The notes: generated from the sequence alone by a model not told the origin. Shown: positions 25,110 through 34,579, counted from the stretch's first letter. The stretch: 64,000 nt of DNA from Xanthomonas massiliensis (GCF_900018785.1 NZ_FCOY01000004.1:62001-126000); one strand, 5' to 3'. Made by a program: numbers and translations.

Positions 25110-27302
25110 TCAGTACAGGTCCAGCGGATCCACGTCCAGCGACCAGCGCACCCGGCGCGCGGCGGGCAGGGCATAGACCTGCGGCAGCAGCCGGTCGAGC
25201 AGGTGGTGCAGGGGCGGCCGCCGCCCGGCCGAGAACAGCAGCTGGCTGCGCTGGAAGCCGGCCCGGCGCGGCATCGGCGCGGGCATCGGGCCGTGCACTT
25301 CCACCTGCGGGTCGTCGGCCAGGGCGCGGACCTGGGCCAGGAACTGCTCGGCCACCTGGCCCTGCTTGGCCTCGGCGCGCATCAGCGCCAAGTGGGCGAA
25401 CGGCGGGAAGCCGGCGGCCTCGCGCTGCGCCAGCTCCGCCTCGGCGAAGGCGTGGTAGCCGCCCTGGACCAGGGTGCCGAGCAGGGCGTTGCCGGGATGG
25501 TGGGTCTGCAGCCAGACCTCGCCGGGCAATGCGGCGCGACCGGCGCGGCCGGCGACCTGGATGAGCTGCTGGGCCAGCTTCTCGCCGGCGCGGAAATCGG
25601 CCGAGAACAGGCCTTCGTCCACGCCCACCACTACCACCAGGGTCAGCTGCGGCAGGTCGTGGCCCTTGGCCAGGATCTGGGTGCCGACCAGGATGCCGGG
25701 CGCCTGGCCGAGCGTGGCCAGCTGGTTCTCCAGCGCGTCGCGGCGCGCGGTGGTGGCGCTGTCCACGCGCAGCACCGGCACGTCGGGGAAGGCCTCGACC
25801 AGGCGCTGCTCCAGGCGCTCGGTGCCCACGCCCTGCGGCTGCAGCGCCAGCGAACCGCAGGCCGGGCAGGCCAGCGGCGCCGGCTGGCGCGCGCCGCAGT
25901 GGTGGCACTGCAGGCGGCGCCCGCCGGCGTGCACGGTCATCGGCGCATCGCAGCGCTTGCACTCCGCGCTCCAGCCGCAGTCGTGGCACAGCAGCACCGG
26001 GGCGTAGCCGCGCCGGTTCTTGAATACCAGCACCTGGCCGCCGGCGCCCAGGGCGCGCTCGATGCCGGCCATGGCCTCCGGCGACAGGCCGTCCTGCAGC
26101 GGGCGCTTGCGTACGTCCAGCACGCGTACCGCCGGCGGCCGCGCGGCCCCGGCGCGGCGCGACAGGCGCAAGTGCGCATAGCGCCCGCCGTGCGCGTTGT
26201 GCAGCGACTCGAGCGACGGCGTGGCGCTGCCCAGCACCACCGGTACGTCCAGGGCGCGGGCGCGCACCAGGGCGAAGTCGCGGGCGTGGTAGCGGATGCC
26301 GTCCTGCTGCTTGTAGCTGCCGTCGTGCTCCTCGTCGATCACGATCAGCCCGGCCTCCGGCAGCGGCGTGAACACGGCCGAGCGGGTGCCGACGACCAGC
26401 CGCGCCTGGCCGCTGCGCGCGGCCGCCCACACCCGCGCGCGTGCGCCGTCGGACAGGCCCGAGTGCAGGGCGTGCACCGGCACGCCCAGGCGGGCGCGGA
26501 AGCGCGCCAGCGTCTGCGGGGTCAGGCCGATCTCAGGCACCAGCACCAGGGCCTGGCGGCCGCGGGCCAGGCAGTCGGCCACCGCGTGCAGGTACACCTC
26601 GGTCTTGCCCGAGCCGGTGACGCCGTCGAGCAGGAACGGGGCGAAGCCGCGCGCGGCGACGATCGCGGCCACGGCCGCGGCCTGCTCGTCGTTGAGCGGC
26701 GGGCCGACGCTGGCGGTGGCCGCCGCCGGCGCGTCCAGCGGCACGCGCTCGGCCAGCCCGCGCCGGGCCAGGGTGCGGGCGGCATCGCGCCAGTCCCCGA
26801 CGACCCCTTCCAGCCGATCCTCGGCGAGGGCCCCCTCGTCCAGCAGCAACCGTGCCAGCCGGCGCGGCCGGCCCTCGCGCATGCCGGCCAGCGCGGTGGC
26901 GCCGGCTTCGGTCAGGCGCCAGCCCCACGGGCGCGGGTCGGGCAGCGCCTCGCCCCGGCGCAGTGCGGCCGGCAGTGCGGTGGCCAGCACCTCGCCCAGC
27001 GGTGCGTGGGTGTAGCGGGCCAGCCAGTGCAGCGATTCCAGCAGCTCGCCCTGCAGCAACGGCCCGGCATCGGCATCGGCATCGGCGTCCAGCCAGGCCA
27101 GGGCCGGGCGCAGCTCGGCCCCCGCGTCGGCTTCGGCGGGGGTGGCCACGACCAGGCCGACAACCTCGCGCTGGCCCAGCGGTACGCGCAGGCGCTGGCC
27201 GATGACCTGCGCCGGCAGCGGGCCGGGCGGTGGGCGGTAGTCGAACAGCTGCGGCAGCGGGACCGGCAGGGCCAGCCGCAGGACGGGGGCGGCGTCGGGC
27301 AT
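25110..27302 (-). CDS. priA: Primosomal protein N', replication-restart helicase PriA
   Basis: 3'-to-5' helicase that reloads the replisome at collapsed forks. It has 730 residues with Walker A DGVTGSGKTEVYL, the DEEH box in IVIDEEHDGSYKQ, and a zinc-binding insert with paired cysteines (LCHDCGWSAECKRCD ... CHHCG ... CPACG). Motif VI is seen as QVAGRAGRA. The N-terminal 3'-DNA-binding domain begins LRLALPVPLPQLFDYRPPPG. Upstream of its start lies an AT-rich island with DnaA boxes. Intact. Confidence 0.96.
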   Translation of the reverse strand: MPDAAPVLRLALPVPLPQLFDYRPPPGPLPAQVIGQRLRVPLGQREVVGLVVATPAEADAGAELRPALAWLDADADADAGPLLQGELLESLHWLARYTHAPLGEVLATALPAALRRGEALPDPRPWGWRLTEAGATALAGMREGRPRRLARLLLDEGALAEDRLEGVVGDWRDAARTLARRGLAERVPLDAPAAATASVGPPLNDEQAAAVAAIVAARGFAPFLLDGVTGSGKTEVYLHAVADCLARGRQALVLVPEIGLTPQTLARFRARLGVPVHALHSGLSDGARARVWAAARSGQARLVVGTRSAVFTPLPEAGLIVIDEEHDGSYKQQDGIRYHARDFALVRARALDVPVVLGSATPSLESLHNAHGGRYAHLRLSRRAGAARPPAVRVLDVRKRPLQDGLSPEAMAGIERALGAGGQVLVFKNRRGYAPVLLCHDCGWSAECKRCDAPMTVHAGGRRLQCHHCGARQPAPLACPACGSLALQPQGVGTERLEQRLVEAFPDVPVLRVDSATTARRDALENQLATLGQAPGILVGTQILAKGHDLPQLTLVVVVGVDEGLFSADFRAGEKLAQQLIQVAGRAGRAALPGEVWLQTHHPGNALLGTLVQGGYHAFAEAELAQREAAGFPPFAHLALMRAEAKQGQVAEQFLAQVRALADDPQVEVHGPMPAPMPRRAGFQRSQLLFSAGRRPPLHHLLDRLLPQVYALPAARRVRWSLDVDPLDLY

Positions 27303-27402
27303 GGCGTCAGTCTACCGGCCGGGACCGCTGTACTTGGCCCACGTTGCTGCGTTCGGAATCATGAAAATCGCGTAAATGCACGTCCCTGTTGGGGAAACCG
27401 GT

Positions 27403-27425
27403 TTATCCACACGGCATGTGGATAA
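27403..27425. promoter_or_regulatory. Two perfect DnaA boxes in inverted orientation
   Basis: TTATCCACA (27403-27411) and TGTGGATAA (27417-27425) are both exact matches to the strict DnaA box, facing each other across 5 bp. They lie 100 bp upstream of priA in a 380-bp gene-free gap. A weaker box-like TGTGCACAA lies further right, near 27609. The gene content around does not match a usual chromosomal oriC (no dnaA, dnaN, rpmH or gidA). A DnaA-controlled promoter or titration site is therefore as likely as an origin. Confidence 0.7.
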
Positions 27426-27487
27426 GTCTGTGCATGAGGGAGTGGATTCACGCCGTCAGGCCCCTGACCGCGGCATCGGGACCGGAT

Positions 27488-27535
27488 TGGTCAAAAAAAC
27501 GCCATATTGAAAATATCCTTTTATTTCAATCACAT
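27488..27535. other. AT-rich island with inverted repeat next to DnaA boxes
   Basis: In a region of about 70 % GC, this stretch is strongly AT-rich, including CAAAAAAAC and a near-continuous A/T run. ATTGAAA (27506-27512) and TTTCAAT (27524-27530) form an inverted repeat. Together with the DnaA boxes 60 bp away it resembles an unwinding element or a strong promoter. It could also be the promoter of the downstream gene starting at 27684. Confidence 0.5.
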
Positions 27536-27683
27536 GGGCGTGGAACCATGGCGCCGCGCGGCGCCGGCCGGCGCAACGGTGCGGGTTGACGAGGGGGGCG
27601 CATCGTGCTGTGCACAACGTCGCGCGGCCGGAGCGCCGCGGCCGCAAAAGTCAAGCGGGCAGGCGCGGCGGGGGCTGGCTATC

Positions 27684-28709
27684 ATGCCGGCGATGAATGC
27701 ACCTTCCGCGATCCCCGCCGACGGCGCCCCGCCTGCCGCCCTGGCGGCGTTCCTGCGCGGGATCGAGCGGCGCGGACTGGTGCTGGCGCTGTGCCAGTGC
27801 GGCGACGAGGACGCCGGCACGCGCGCGCTCGCGGCCGCCATGCGCACCTTCGCCGGGCGTGCCGCACCGTCGCCGATCGCGGACTGGCCGGCGCGCTTCT
27901 GGCACCTGCTGGCGGCCAGCCCGTTGCTGCGGCAGCCGGTGGCCGCGGGCGACTGGCCCCGGGACCTGGCCGCGCTGGCGGCGATCGCGCCCCTGGACCG
28001 GCTGGCGTTGCTGCTGCGCCTCGTCGCCGGGCTGGACGAGGCGGCCGCGGCCCGGGCGCTGGACGTGGACCAGGGCGGCTACCGCGCCGCGCTGGCACGG
28101 GCCTGCCCGCGCGATGCGCAGGGACGGCCGGACGCAGGCGCCTGGCGGTCCCTGGCAGAGGCCCTGCAGGCGCGCGTGCGCACGCTGCCGGAGGCCATCG
28201 TCGCGCGCCTGCACGCGCTTTACCGGAGCGAACCGGCAGTGCCCGCGGCGACGCCGGCGGTCCCCGTTCCCGGCGGGCCGCGCCCGGCCACGCCGGCCCG
28301 GCCGCCGTCGCCGCGCCGCGTCCGCCGGGCCTGGCGTTGGCCGTCGTGGCGGCCCGGCCGGCGCCTGTGGCTGGCCGTCGCGGCGGTGCTGGGCGTGACG
28401 GGCGGTGCGTTGCTGTGGCATCGCCTGGGCCACCATGTGACCCTGCCGCCGGATGCCGACGGCGGCTGGACGCCGGCGATCGTGACCGAGCCGTTGCCCG
28501 GGACCAACGCCGACATCGCGCCGGTACCGGCCGCGCCGGATGCGGCCGACGCCGCGATGCTGGCCGATCCGGACCTGGCACTGGCCCGCGATGCCGATTT
28601 CTATGCCTGGGTGGCGGCCGGCGAGCCGGTGCCCGCGCCCGAGACCGAGCCGCCGCCGGCGAACGCCCCCGCCGAAGGCGCCCTGGAGACCGAGAGTGCG
28701 GACGAATAG
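27684..28709 (+). CDS. Sigma-70 region-4-like protein with C-terminal membrane anchor
   Basis: A 341-residue protein. Around residues 100-140 it has LDRLALLLRLVAGLDEAAAA followed by a helix-turn-helix-like segment (RALDVDQGGYRAALARA), resembling sigma region 4 of ECF factors but degenerate. After a Pro/Arg-rich linker a transmembrane helix (LWLAVAAVLGVTGGALLWH) lies near residue 230, and an acidic, Pro-rich tail follows. The layout suggests a cytoplasmic regulatory domain tethered to the membrane, with the C-terminus outside. The ATG at 27684 has GGGGG 10 nt upstream, and a second ATG is at 27693. It overlaps the next gene. The function is inferred only. Confidence 0.65.
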   Translation: MPAMNAPSAIPADGAPPAALAAFLRGIERRGLVLALCQCGDEDAGTRALAAAMRTFAGRAAPSPIADWPARFWHLLAASPLLRQPVAAGDWPRDLAALAAIAPLDRLALLLRLVAGLDEAAAARALDVDQGGYRAALARACPRDAQGRPDAGAWRSLAEALQARVRTLPEAIVARLHALYRSEPAVPAATPAVPVPGGPRPATPARPPSPRRVRRAWRWPSWRPGRRLWLAVAAVLGVTGGALLWHRLGHHVTLPPDADGGWTPAIVTEPLPGTNADIAPVPAAPDAADAAMLADPDLALARDADFYAWVAAGEPVPAPETEPPPANAPAEGALETESADE

Positions 28710-29268
28710 CCTGAAGCGGGCGCTGGCCGGTGGCGCGTGCGCCCTGGCCGCGGTCTGGGCCGCGGCGGCGGCGTTGCCGCCGGCGGTGGATGCCGGCGGC
28801 GCCGGCTCCGGGCCGGCGCCGGTGGGCATGGCGCAATGGCAGGCGATGTCTCCCGGACAGCGCCGCGACCTGCGGGCGCGCTATGCCGCCTGGCAGGCAT
28901 TGCCGCCGGCCGAACGCCAGCGGGTGCGCGCGGCGGCCGTGCAGGTGCAGGCGCTGGATCCGGCCGCGCGGCAGGCGTTGCGGGCGCGCTTCGACGCGCT
29001 GGACCGCCTGCATCGCGAAGGCTGGCAGCTGGGTCCGGAACTGGGCGGCGACTGGGCGGGCCTGCAACCCCTGTTCGGCTTCGTGCCGGTGGCCCAGCGC
29101 GAGGTCCTGCTCGGCCTGCTGCACGGCCTGGCGCCGGCGCAGCGCAGCGAACTGGTGCGCCTGGCCGCACGCACTCCGCCGCACGAGCGCGCGGCCCTGC
29201 GCGAGGCGTTGCTGGCGGTGCCCCCGGGCGAACGCGACGCCTGGCTGGCCAGCCACGCCCGGCGCTGA
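28696..29268 (+). CDS. DUF3106 family exported protein
   Basis: A 190-residue secreted or periplasmic protein. A signal sequence covers about residues 7-33 (RALAGGACALAAVWAAAAAL). The mature part contains repeated helical units of the DUF3106 type: WQAMSPGQRRDLRARYAAW, LPPAERQRVRAAAVQ and LLAVPPGERDAWLASH, each with the pattern LPPxER. The GTG start at 28696 has GGAG 7 nt upstream and overlaps the stop of the preceding gene by 14 nt, so the two are coupled. The pairing of a sigma-like gene with DUF3106 is known in related bacteria. Function unknown. Confidence 0.75.
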   Translation: MRTNSLKRALAGGACALAAVWAAAAALPPAVDAGGAGSGPAPVGMAQWQAMSPGQRRDLRARYAAWQALPPAERQRVRAAAVQVQALDPAARQALRARFDALDRLHREGWQLGPELGGDWAGLQPLFGFVPVAQREVLLGLLHGLAPAQRSELVRLAARTPPHERAALREALLAVPPGERDAWLASHARR

Positions 29269-29296
29269 AGCGCCCGGCGGTGCCGCGGGTGCGGGC

Positions 29297-30514
29297 TTAC
29301 AGGTGGGCCAGGCTGGTGAAGGCCAGCCACAGCGCGGCGAAGGTGACCAGCCAGGCGTAGAGCCAGCCGAGCACCATGTACTTGGGCACGGTCCAGCGCC
29401 AGCGCTGGTCGTAGACGCGCTTCTGCATCAGCAGCAGGTACACCGGCATCCACGCGACCAGGGCCGCCACGACCAGGCCCAGGCCGGCGGCGGCCCAGCC
29501 GGCATGCGGGGCGATCCAGGCGCGGGCCATGGCCAGCACCAGCACCACCAGCAGGTCCAGGCACAGGAAGGCATGGCTGTACAGCGCCACCACCAGATGT
29601 TCCAGGTAGAGCCGCCCGCTGCCCAGGTAGAACAGCCGCAGCAGGGCGGCGAACAGCGGCACCAGCACGAACAGCGCGCTCGGCACCGCACCGAGGAAGG
29701 CGTTGGCCAGCAGTTGCGGGTTGTCGTGCAGGCGCGGCAGGTTGGCCTTGATGTGCTCGATCTGCCCGGTCAGCCAGCGGTTGGCGAAACCGGGCAGGAA
29801 ATCCACGTGCACGTCGGCCGCGCCGGTGTCCGTGTCCGCGACGGCGGCGCCGCTGTCGTCCTTGCCGGTGCCGGGTGCGGACTCGGCATCGGTACCGGAA
29901 GCGGCGGACGGCGTGGCCGTGGTATTGGCATCGGCATCGGCATCGGCCTGGCCGAGCTCGGCCAGGCGCGCATCGGCGCGCTGGTTGACGCGGGCGATGG
30001 CCAGCTTCATCGAGGCCTCGCCCGCGGCCTTGCCCATGCCGTCGGGCAGCGCGTCCAGGGCGTGCTGCAGTTCGGTCACGGTGCTGTGGCGCAGGGCCTG
30101 CACCTGCTGGGGGGTACGGGCGGCGGAGAAGCGGTCCGACGCCTGGCCGCCGTCGGCCGCGGCGGCGTGGTCGGCGGCGGCCTCGTCGCTGGCGCCGTAT
30201 TCCACGTGCAGGGCCAGCCGCGCCACGAAGAAGGTCAACACGCTGAGCACCACGAACAGGCGCATCGGCGCTACGAACGGCACCCGGTGCCCGGACAGGT
30301 AGGCCAGGGCCAGCCGGCCCGGAGCGAGCAGCGCGCGCAGGGTGCGGAAGATGCGTCCGTCCAGGTGCCAGAACGACTCGAACATCTCTTCCACGGCGTG
30401 GCCCACGCTGCGCACCGGGTCATGGGTCGACTGGCCGCAGTGGTAGCAGAACTCGCCCTGCAGGGGCGTACCGCAGTTGCGGCATGACGCGCACGCGTCG
30501 GGATGGTCGGCCAT
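29297..30514 (-). CDS. DUF3667 family membrane protein with N-terminal zinc ribbon
   Basis: A 405-residue inner-membrane protein. The N-terminus has a rubredoxin-like zinc ribbon, CASCRNCGTPLQGEFCYHCG, the hallmark of DUF3667. A first membrane helix (MRLFVVLSVLTFFVARLAL) follows near residue 92, then a roughly 150-residue soluble segment rich in Ala/Asp, then a cluster of three or four helices at the C-terminus (LFVLVPLFAALLRLFYLG and later). A much longer open frame runs upstream antisense to the MATE and sppA genes and is a shadow; the ATG at 30514 is the start. Function unknown. Confidence 0.8.
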   Translation of the reverse strand: MADHPDACASCRNCGTPLQGEFCYHCGQSTHDPVRSVGHAVEEMFESFWHLDGRIFRTLRALLAPGRLALAYLSGHRVPFVAPMRLFVVLSVLTFFVARLALHVEYGASDEAAADHAAAADGGQASDRFSAARTPQQVQALRHSTVTELQHALDALPDGMGKAAGEASMKLAIARVNQRADARLAELGQADADADANTTATPSAASGTDAESAPGTGKDDSGAAVADTDTGAADVHVDFLPGFANRWLTGQIEHIKANLPRLHDNPQLLANAFLGAVPSALFVLVPLFAALLRLFYLGSGRLYLEHLVVALYSHAFLCLDLLVVLVLAMARAWIAPHAGWAAAGLGLVVAALVAWMPVYLLLMQKRVYDQRWRWTVPKYMVLGWLYAWLVTFAALWLAFTSLAHL

Positions 30515-30610
30515 GGCCGCATGAACGGGGGGAGGAAGCCCGGTAAGATAGACATTCCACCGGCCCGGTGCCAGCGCATGACGCGCCGGACCGCAGTCGC
30601 TCCCGGTTCC

Positions 30611-31972
30611 ATGTCTACCGTCTCCTCTTCCCCCGCGCGCCTGGTCCCCGAGGTGCGCGCCACGGCGCGCCTGGCGCTGCCGCTGATGCTCGGCCACGTC
30701 TCCACCGGCCTGATCGGCTTCGTCGACAACGTCATCGCCGGCCACCATGCGACCGACACCCTGGCCGCCGTCACCATCGGCACCTCGCTGCTGTGGCTGC
30801 CGATGCTGGTGCCGATCGGCACGCTGGTGGCGCTCACCGCCGCGGTCTCGCACCTGGACGGCGCCGGGCGCCGCGCCGAGATCGGCCCGCTGTTCCGCCA
30901 GGCGCTGTGGCTGGCGGCCGCGCTGGGCCTGGTCATGTTCGCCTTCCTGAGCGTGGTGCCGGCGCTGCTGCCGGCGCTGGGCATCGCCGCGGAGATCGTG
31001 CCAGGCGCCACCGGCTTCCTGCATGCGGTGCGCTGGGGCGCGCTGGCGCTGCCGCTGTACTTCAGCCTGCGCTACCTCAGCGAGGGCACCCACTGGACCC
31101 TGCCGACCATGGTGCTCGGCTTCGGCGGGCTGGCGCTGCTGGCACCGCTGGGCTACGTGCTGACCTACGGGCGGCTGGGGCTGCCGGCGCTGGGGGCGAC
31201 CGGCCTGGGCATCGCCTCGGCCATCACCCTGTGGGCGCAGAGCCTGGCGATGGCCGCCTACCTGTGGCGCGCGCGGCGCTTCGCCGACCTGGGCCTGTTC
31301 GCGCGCTTCGAGCCGCCGCGCTGGGCGCCGATCCGCGAGCTGCTGCGCACCGGCCTGCCGATCGGCGTGACCATCCTGATGGAGGGCGGGCTGTTCATCG
31401 TCACCGCGCTGCTGATCGGCCGCCTGGGCGCGGTGGACGCGGCCGCGCACCAGATCGCCATCAACGTGGCCCAGCTGTGCTTCATGGTGCCGATGGCGCT
31501 GGCCGAGGCCACCACCGTGCGCGTGGGCCACGCGCTGGGGGCCGGGCGCCCCGACGGCATCCGCCGTGCGGTGCAGGCCGGCTACGTGATCGTGCTCGGC
31601 ACCCAGGCCCTGTCGGCGCTGGTGCTGCTGGCCGGCCACGGCGCCATCGTGTCGCTGTACACCGACGATGCCGCGGTGGCGGGGCTGGCCTCGGTCCTGC
31701 TGCTGTACGCGGCGGCGTTCCAGTTCCCCGACGGCATCCAGGTGATGTCCAGCGGCGCGCTGCGCGGCTTGCGCGACACCCGCGTGCCGATGCTGCTGGC
31801 GGTGCTCGCCTACTGGGGCGTGGGCATGCCGCTGGGTGCCGGGCTGGGCCTGGGGCTGGGCTGGGGGCCGCAGGGCATGTGGGCAGGCCTGATCACCGGC
31901 CTGCTGGTGGCCGCGGTGCTGATGGCCTGGCGCGTGCGCGCCAGCGTGCGCCGGCTGGTGCCGCTGCCCTGA
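30611..31972 (+). CDS. MATE-family multidrug/toxin efflux transporter
   Basis: A 453-residue polytopic membrane protein of the NorM type, expelling cationic compounds in exchange for H+ or Na+. It shows the expected twelve hydrophobic segments in two halves. MATE-like stretches are LALPLMLGHVSTGLIGFVDN at the start, TGLPIGVTILMEGGLFI opening the second half, and AAHQIAINVAQLCFMVPMAL. The ATG at 30611 follows no strong ribosome-binding site, and an in-frame upstream start at 30503 is possible but adds a non-family N-terminus. It lies 97 bp from the divergent DUF3667 gene. The substrate cannot be told from sequence. Confidence 0.9.
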   Translation: MSTVSSSPARLVPEVRATARLALPLMLGHVSTGLIGFVDNVIAGHHATDTLAAVTIGTSLLWLPMLVPIGTLVALTAAVSHLDGAGRRAEIGPLFRQALWLAAALGLVMFAFLSVVPALLPALGIAAEIVPGATGFLHAVRWGALALPLYFSLRYLSEGTHWTLPTMVLGFGGLALLAPLGYVLTYGRLGLPALGATGLGIASAITLWAQSLAMAAYLWRARRFADLGLFARFEPPRWAPIRELLRTGLPIGVTILMEGGLFIVTALLIGRLGAVDAAAHQIAINVAQLCFMVPMALAEATTVRVGHALGAGRPDGIRRAVQAGYVIVLGTQALSALVLLAGHGAIVSLYTDDAAVAGLASVLLLYAAAFQFPDGIQVMSSGALRGLRDTRVPMLLAVLAYWGVGMPLGAGLGLGLGWGPQGMWAGLITGLLVAAVLMAWRVRASVRRLVPLP

Positions 31973-32059
31973 CTTCCAGCGCATGCCGCCGCGCCGCGCG
32001 ACCGCTATGCTGGTCCGGCGATGCAGCGATGCGCCGCTTCCACCCCGACGGAGCCTTCC

Positions 32060-33964
32060 ATGAACCAACCCGCGCGCCGCAACCCCATCCTCGCCTTCTT
32101 CGCAGGGTTGTGGGGGGTGATGAACTTCACCCGGCGTCTGATCCTGAACGTGCTGTTCTTCGGCCTGCTGCTGCTGGTCCTGCTCGGTTTCGTGGCCGCG
32201 CGCCAGAGCGGCGCGGTCAAGCCGCTGGCCGATCGCACCACCCTGGTGATCGCCCCGGAGGGCAAGCTGGTGGAGCAGTTCAGCGCCGATCCGGTCAGCC
32301 GTGCCCTGGCCCGGGCGGTGGACGACAAGAGCGGCGAGGAAGTGCAGCTGCGCGACCTGGTGCGGGTGATCGAGGCGGCCAAGGCCGACAAGAAGGTCGA
32401 GCGGGTGGTGCTGGAGCTGGACAAGCTGCAGCCTTCCGGCTTCGCCTCGCTGCGCGAGGTGGCCGCGGCGCTGGCCGACCTGCGCGCCTCGGGCAAGCAG
32501 GTGCTGGCCTTCAGCGAGAGCATGAGCCAGGGCCAGTACCTGCTGGCCGCGCAGGCCAACGAGGTCTACCTGGACCCGATGGGCTCGGTGATGCTGACCG
32601 GGCTGGCGCGTTACCAGCAGTACTTCCACCAGCTGCTGGCCGACAAGCTCGGCGTGGACGTGCACGTGTTCCGCGTCGGCAAGTTCAAGTCCGCGGTGGA
32701 GCCGTTCCTGCTCGACGGCGCCTCGCCGGAGGCGAAGGAGGCGGACCTGGCCTGGATGGGCGACATCTGGCAGCGCTACCTGGCCGACATCGGTGCGGCG
32801 CGCAAGCTCGATCCGGCGCAGATCGCCGCCGGCATCGACACCCTGCCGGAGGGCGTGTCCGCCGCCGGCGGCGACCTGGCGCGCTACGCCCTGCAGCAGA
32901 AGCTGGTGGACGGCCTGAAGACCCGCGAGCAGTTCGAGCAGCTGGTGACCGAGCGCGGCGTGGCCGACAAGGACGCCGATACCGGGTTCCGCAACGTCGA
33001 TTTCGACGGCTACCTGGCCCAGGTCAACGCCCGCACCCCGGCGCTGGACAGCCGGCCGCAGGTCGTCGTGGTGGTGGCCGAGGGCGAGATCCGCGGCGGC
33101 GAGCAGGCCGCGGGCAAGATCGGCGGCGACTCCACCTCCGCGCTGCTGCGCCAGGCGCGCAAGGACAAGGACGTCAAGGCGGTGGTGCTGCGCGTGGATT
33201 CGCCCGGCGGCGAGGTGTTCGCCTCCGAGCAGATCCGCCGCGAGGTCGATGCGCTCAAGCAGGCCGGCAAGCCGGTGGTGGTGTCGATGGGCGACCTGGC
33301 CGCCTCCGGCGGCTACTGGATCAGCATGGACGCCGACCGCATCTTCGCCGACCCGTCCACGGTCAGCGGCTCGATCGGCATCTTCGGCATGGTGCCCAAC
33401 ATCACCCGCACCCTGGACAAGGTCGGCGTCCATACCGACGGCGTGGGCACCACCCGCTTCGCCGGCGCGTTCGACATCAGCCGGCCGATGGATCCGGCGG
33501 TCGCGCGGACCATGCAGTCGGTGATCGAGAAGGGCTACGCCGACTTCACCGGGCGCGTGGCCGCCGCGCGCCACCAGTCGGTGGAAGCCATCGACGCGAT
33601 CGCCCAGGGCCGCGTGTGGAGCGGCGCGCAGGCCAAGGAGCGCGGCCTGGTCGACGCCTTCGGCGGCCTCAAGGACGCGGTGGCCGAGGCGGCCAGCCGC
33701 GCCAAGCTGGCCGACGGCAAATACCGCCTGCGCTACGTGGAGAAGCCGGCCTCGCCGTTCGCGCAGTTCGTCTCCGGGCTTTCCGGCAGCCGCGTCGGGG
33801 CGTGGCTGCTGGGCGATTCGAGCCTGGCGCGGGTGCTGCTGGCGCGCACGCTGCCGCAGACCGAGCAGCAGCTGCAGATGGTGCAGGATGCGGCCGAGCG
33901 CGTGCGCAGCGGCCAGGCCCCGGTGCAGACGCTGGCCTACTGCTTCTGCGGCGCGGGCCTGTGA
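32060..33964 (+). CDS. sppA: Signal peptide peptidase SppA, 67-kDa type
   Basis: Membrane-anchored serine-lysine protease that degrades cleaved signal peptides. It has 634 residues. One transmembrane helix lies near residues 28-50 (LILNVLFFGLLLLVLLGFVA), followed by the two tandem peptidase S49 halves of the long form. The catalytic lysine lies in the first half (FRVGKFKSAVEPF) and the nucleophilic serine in the second (GDLAASGGYWISMDAD). The second half begins near VVVVAEGEIRGG. The ATG at 32060 is preceded by GGAG. The C-terminus (QTLAYCFCGAGL) is cysteine-bearing, which is unusual but short. Confidence 0.94.
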   Translation: MNQPARRNPILAFFAGLWGVMNFTRRLILNVLFFGLLLLVLLGFVAARQSGAVKPLADRTTLVIAPEGKLVEQFSADPVSRALARAVDDKSGEEVQLRDLVRVIEAAKADKKVERVVLELDKLQPSGFASLREVAAALADLRASGKQVLAFSESMSQGQYLLAAQANEVYLDPMGSVMLTGLARYQQYFHQLLADKLGVDVHVFRVGKFKSAVEPFLLDGASPEAKEADLAWMGDIWQRYLADIGAARKLDPAQIAAGIDTLPEGVSAAGGDLARYALQQKLVDGLKTREQFEQLVTERGVADKDADTGFRNVDFDGYLAQVNARTPALDSRPQVVVVVAEGEIRGGEQAAGKIGGDSTSALLRQARKDKDVKAVVLRVDSPGGEVFASEQIRREVDALKQAGKPVVVSMGDLAASGGYWISMDADRIFADPSTVSGSIGIFGMVPNITRTLDKVGVHTDGVGTTRFAGAFDISRPMDPAVARTMQSVIEKGYADFTGRVAAARHQSVEAIDAIAQGRVWSGAQAKERGLVDAFGGLKDAVAEAASRAKLADGKYRLRYVEKPASPFAQFVSGLSGSRVGAWLLGDSSLARVLLARTLPQTEQQLQMVQDAAERVRSGQAPVQTLAYCFCGAGL

Positions 33965-34579
33965 CCTGGGCGCGCTGAAGGACGGGGCGGCGCTACGGTG
34001 CCGCTCCGCTCCGGCGCGCGGTAGCGCGCTCGAAGCGAGGTGATCGGGTGGACGCTGGCCGGCAGCCGCCGCCAGTCCTCGTGGCCCAGGGAAGCGGCCC
34101 GGCCGATACGAAGCCGGTCACCGGGTTGCCGGTACGCCTGTGCCTGGCCGGCCGGCACTCAGGCGCCTGTGGTGCGGTTTTTTGCGGCACCGGTTTTGCG
34201 GCATCGTTCGTCTGGATGTCCGCCATGCCTGGATGGCCGCGCTAGCGCGACCGGATGGGGGTTCCGCCGATGCTGGAGCGACGTTCCCGGTGTGGCGCCG
34301 CAGTCGGCGACGTCAGGCCCGGCCGGCATCGTCGTCGTTGGGGAGCGCCTGCAGCCCAGCGCGGCCCGCGGCAGGAAAGTGGTTCCCCCGTGCGCTCTAT
34401 CGGGTGTTACGGGGATTCAGCGCGTCCGGCGAAATTGGCGGGGCGGAAGTGCCGGTATCGGATCGACCTCACCGGGAGTGATGCCTGCTGCCTCCTTCTC
34501 GCGGAGGCACCGGCCGCCAGGACGGCAGGACGTGGCGCGGCGTCGCGAGCAGCGTCCCCGGCACCCGCCATCGGCAGGC
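33965..34579. other. Gene-free stretch after sppA
   Basis: About 615 bp with no reading frame I can support. A 207-codon open frame on the plus strand (34040-34663) has an Arg/Pro/Ser/Cys-rich composition typical of out-of-frame GC-rich DNA and no start context. I see no repeats and no clear hairpin. Composition is slightly less GC-rich than the neighbouring genes. Confidence 0.5.

Noticed and set aside
23841-27425. 1194-codon plus-strand frame containing the 144-bp repeats
   Set aside because: Most of it is antisense to priA, and the repeats are open in several frames, so it gives no evidence of coding.
29297-33574. 1425-codon minus-strand frame upstream of the DUF3667 gene
   Set aside because: The extra part is antisense to the MATE and sppA genes and His/Gln/Arg-rich; only the part from the ATG at 30514 is family-like.
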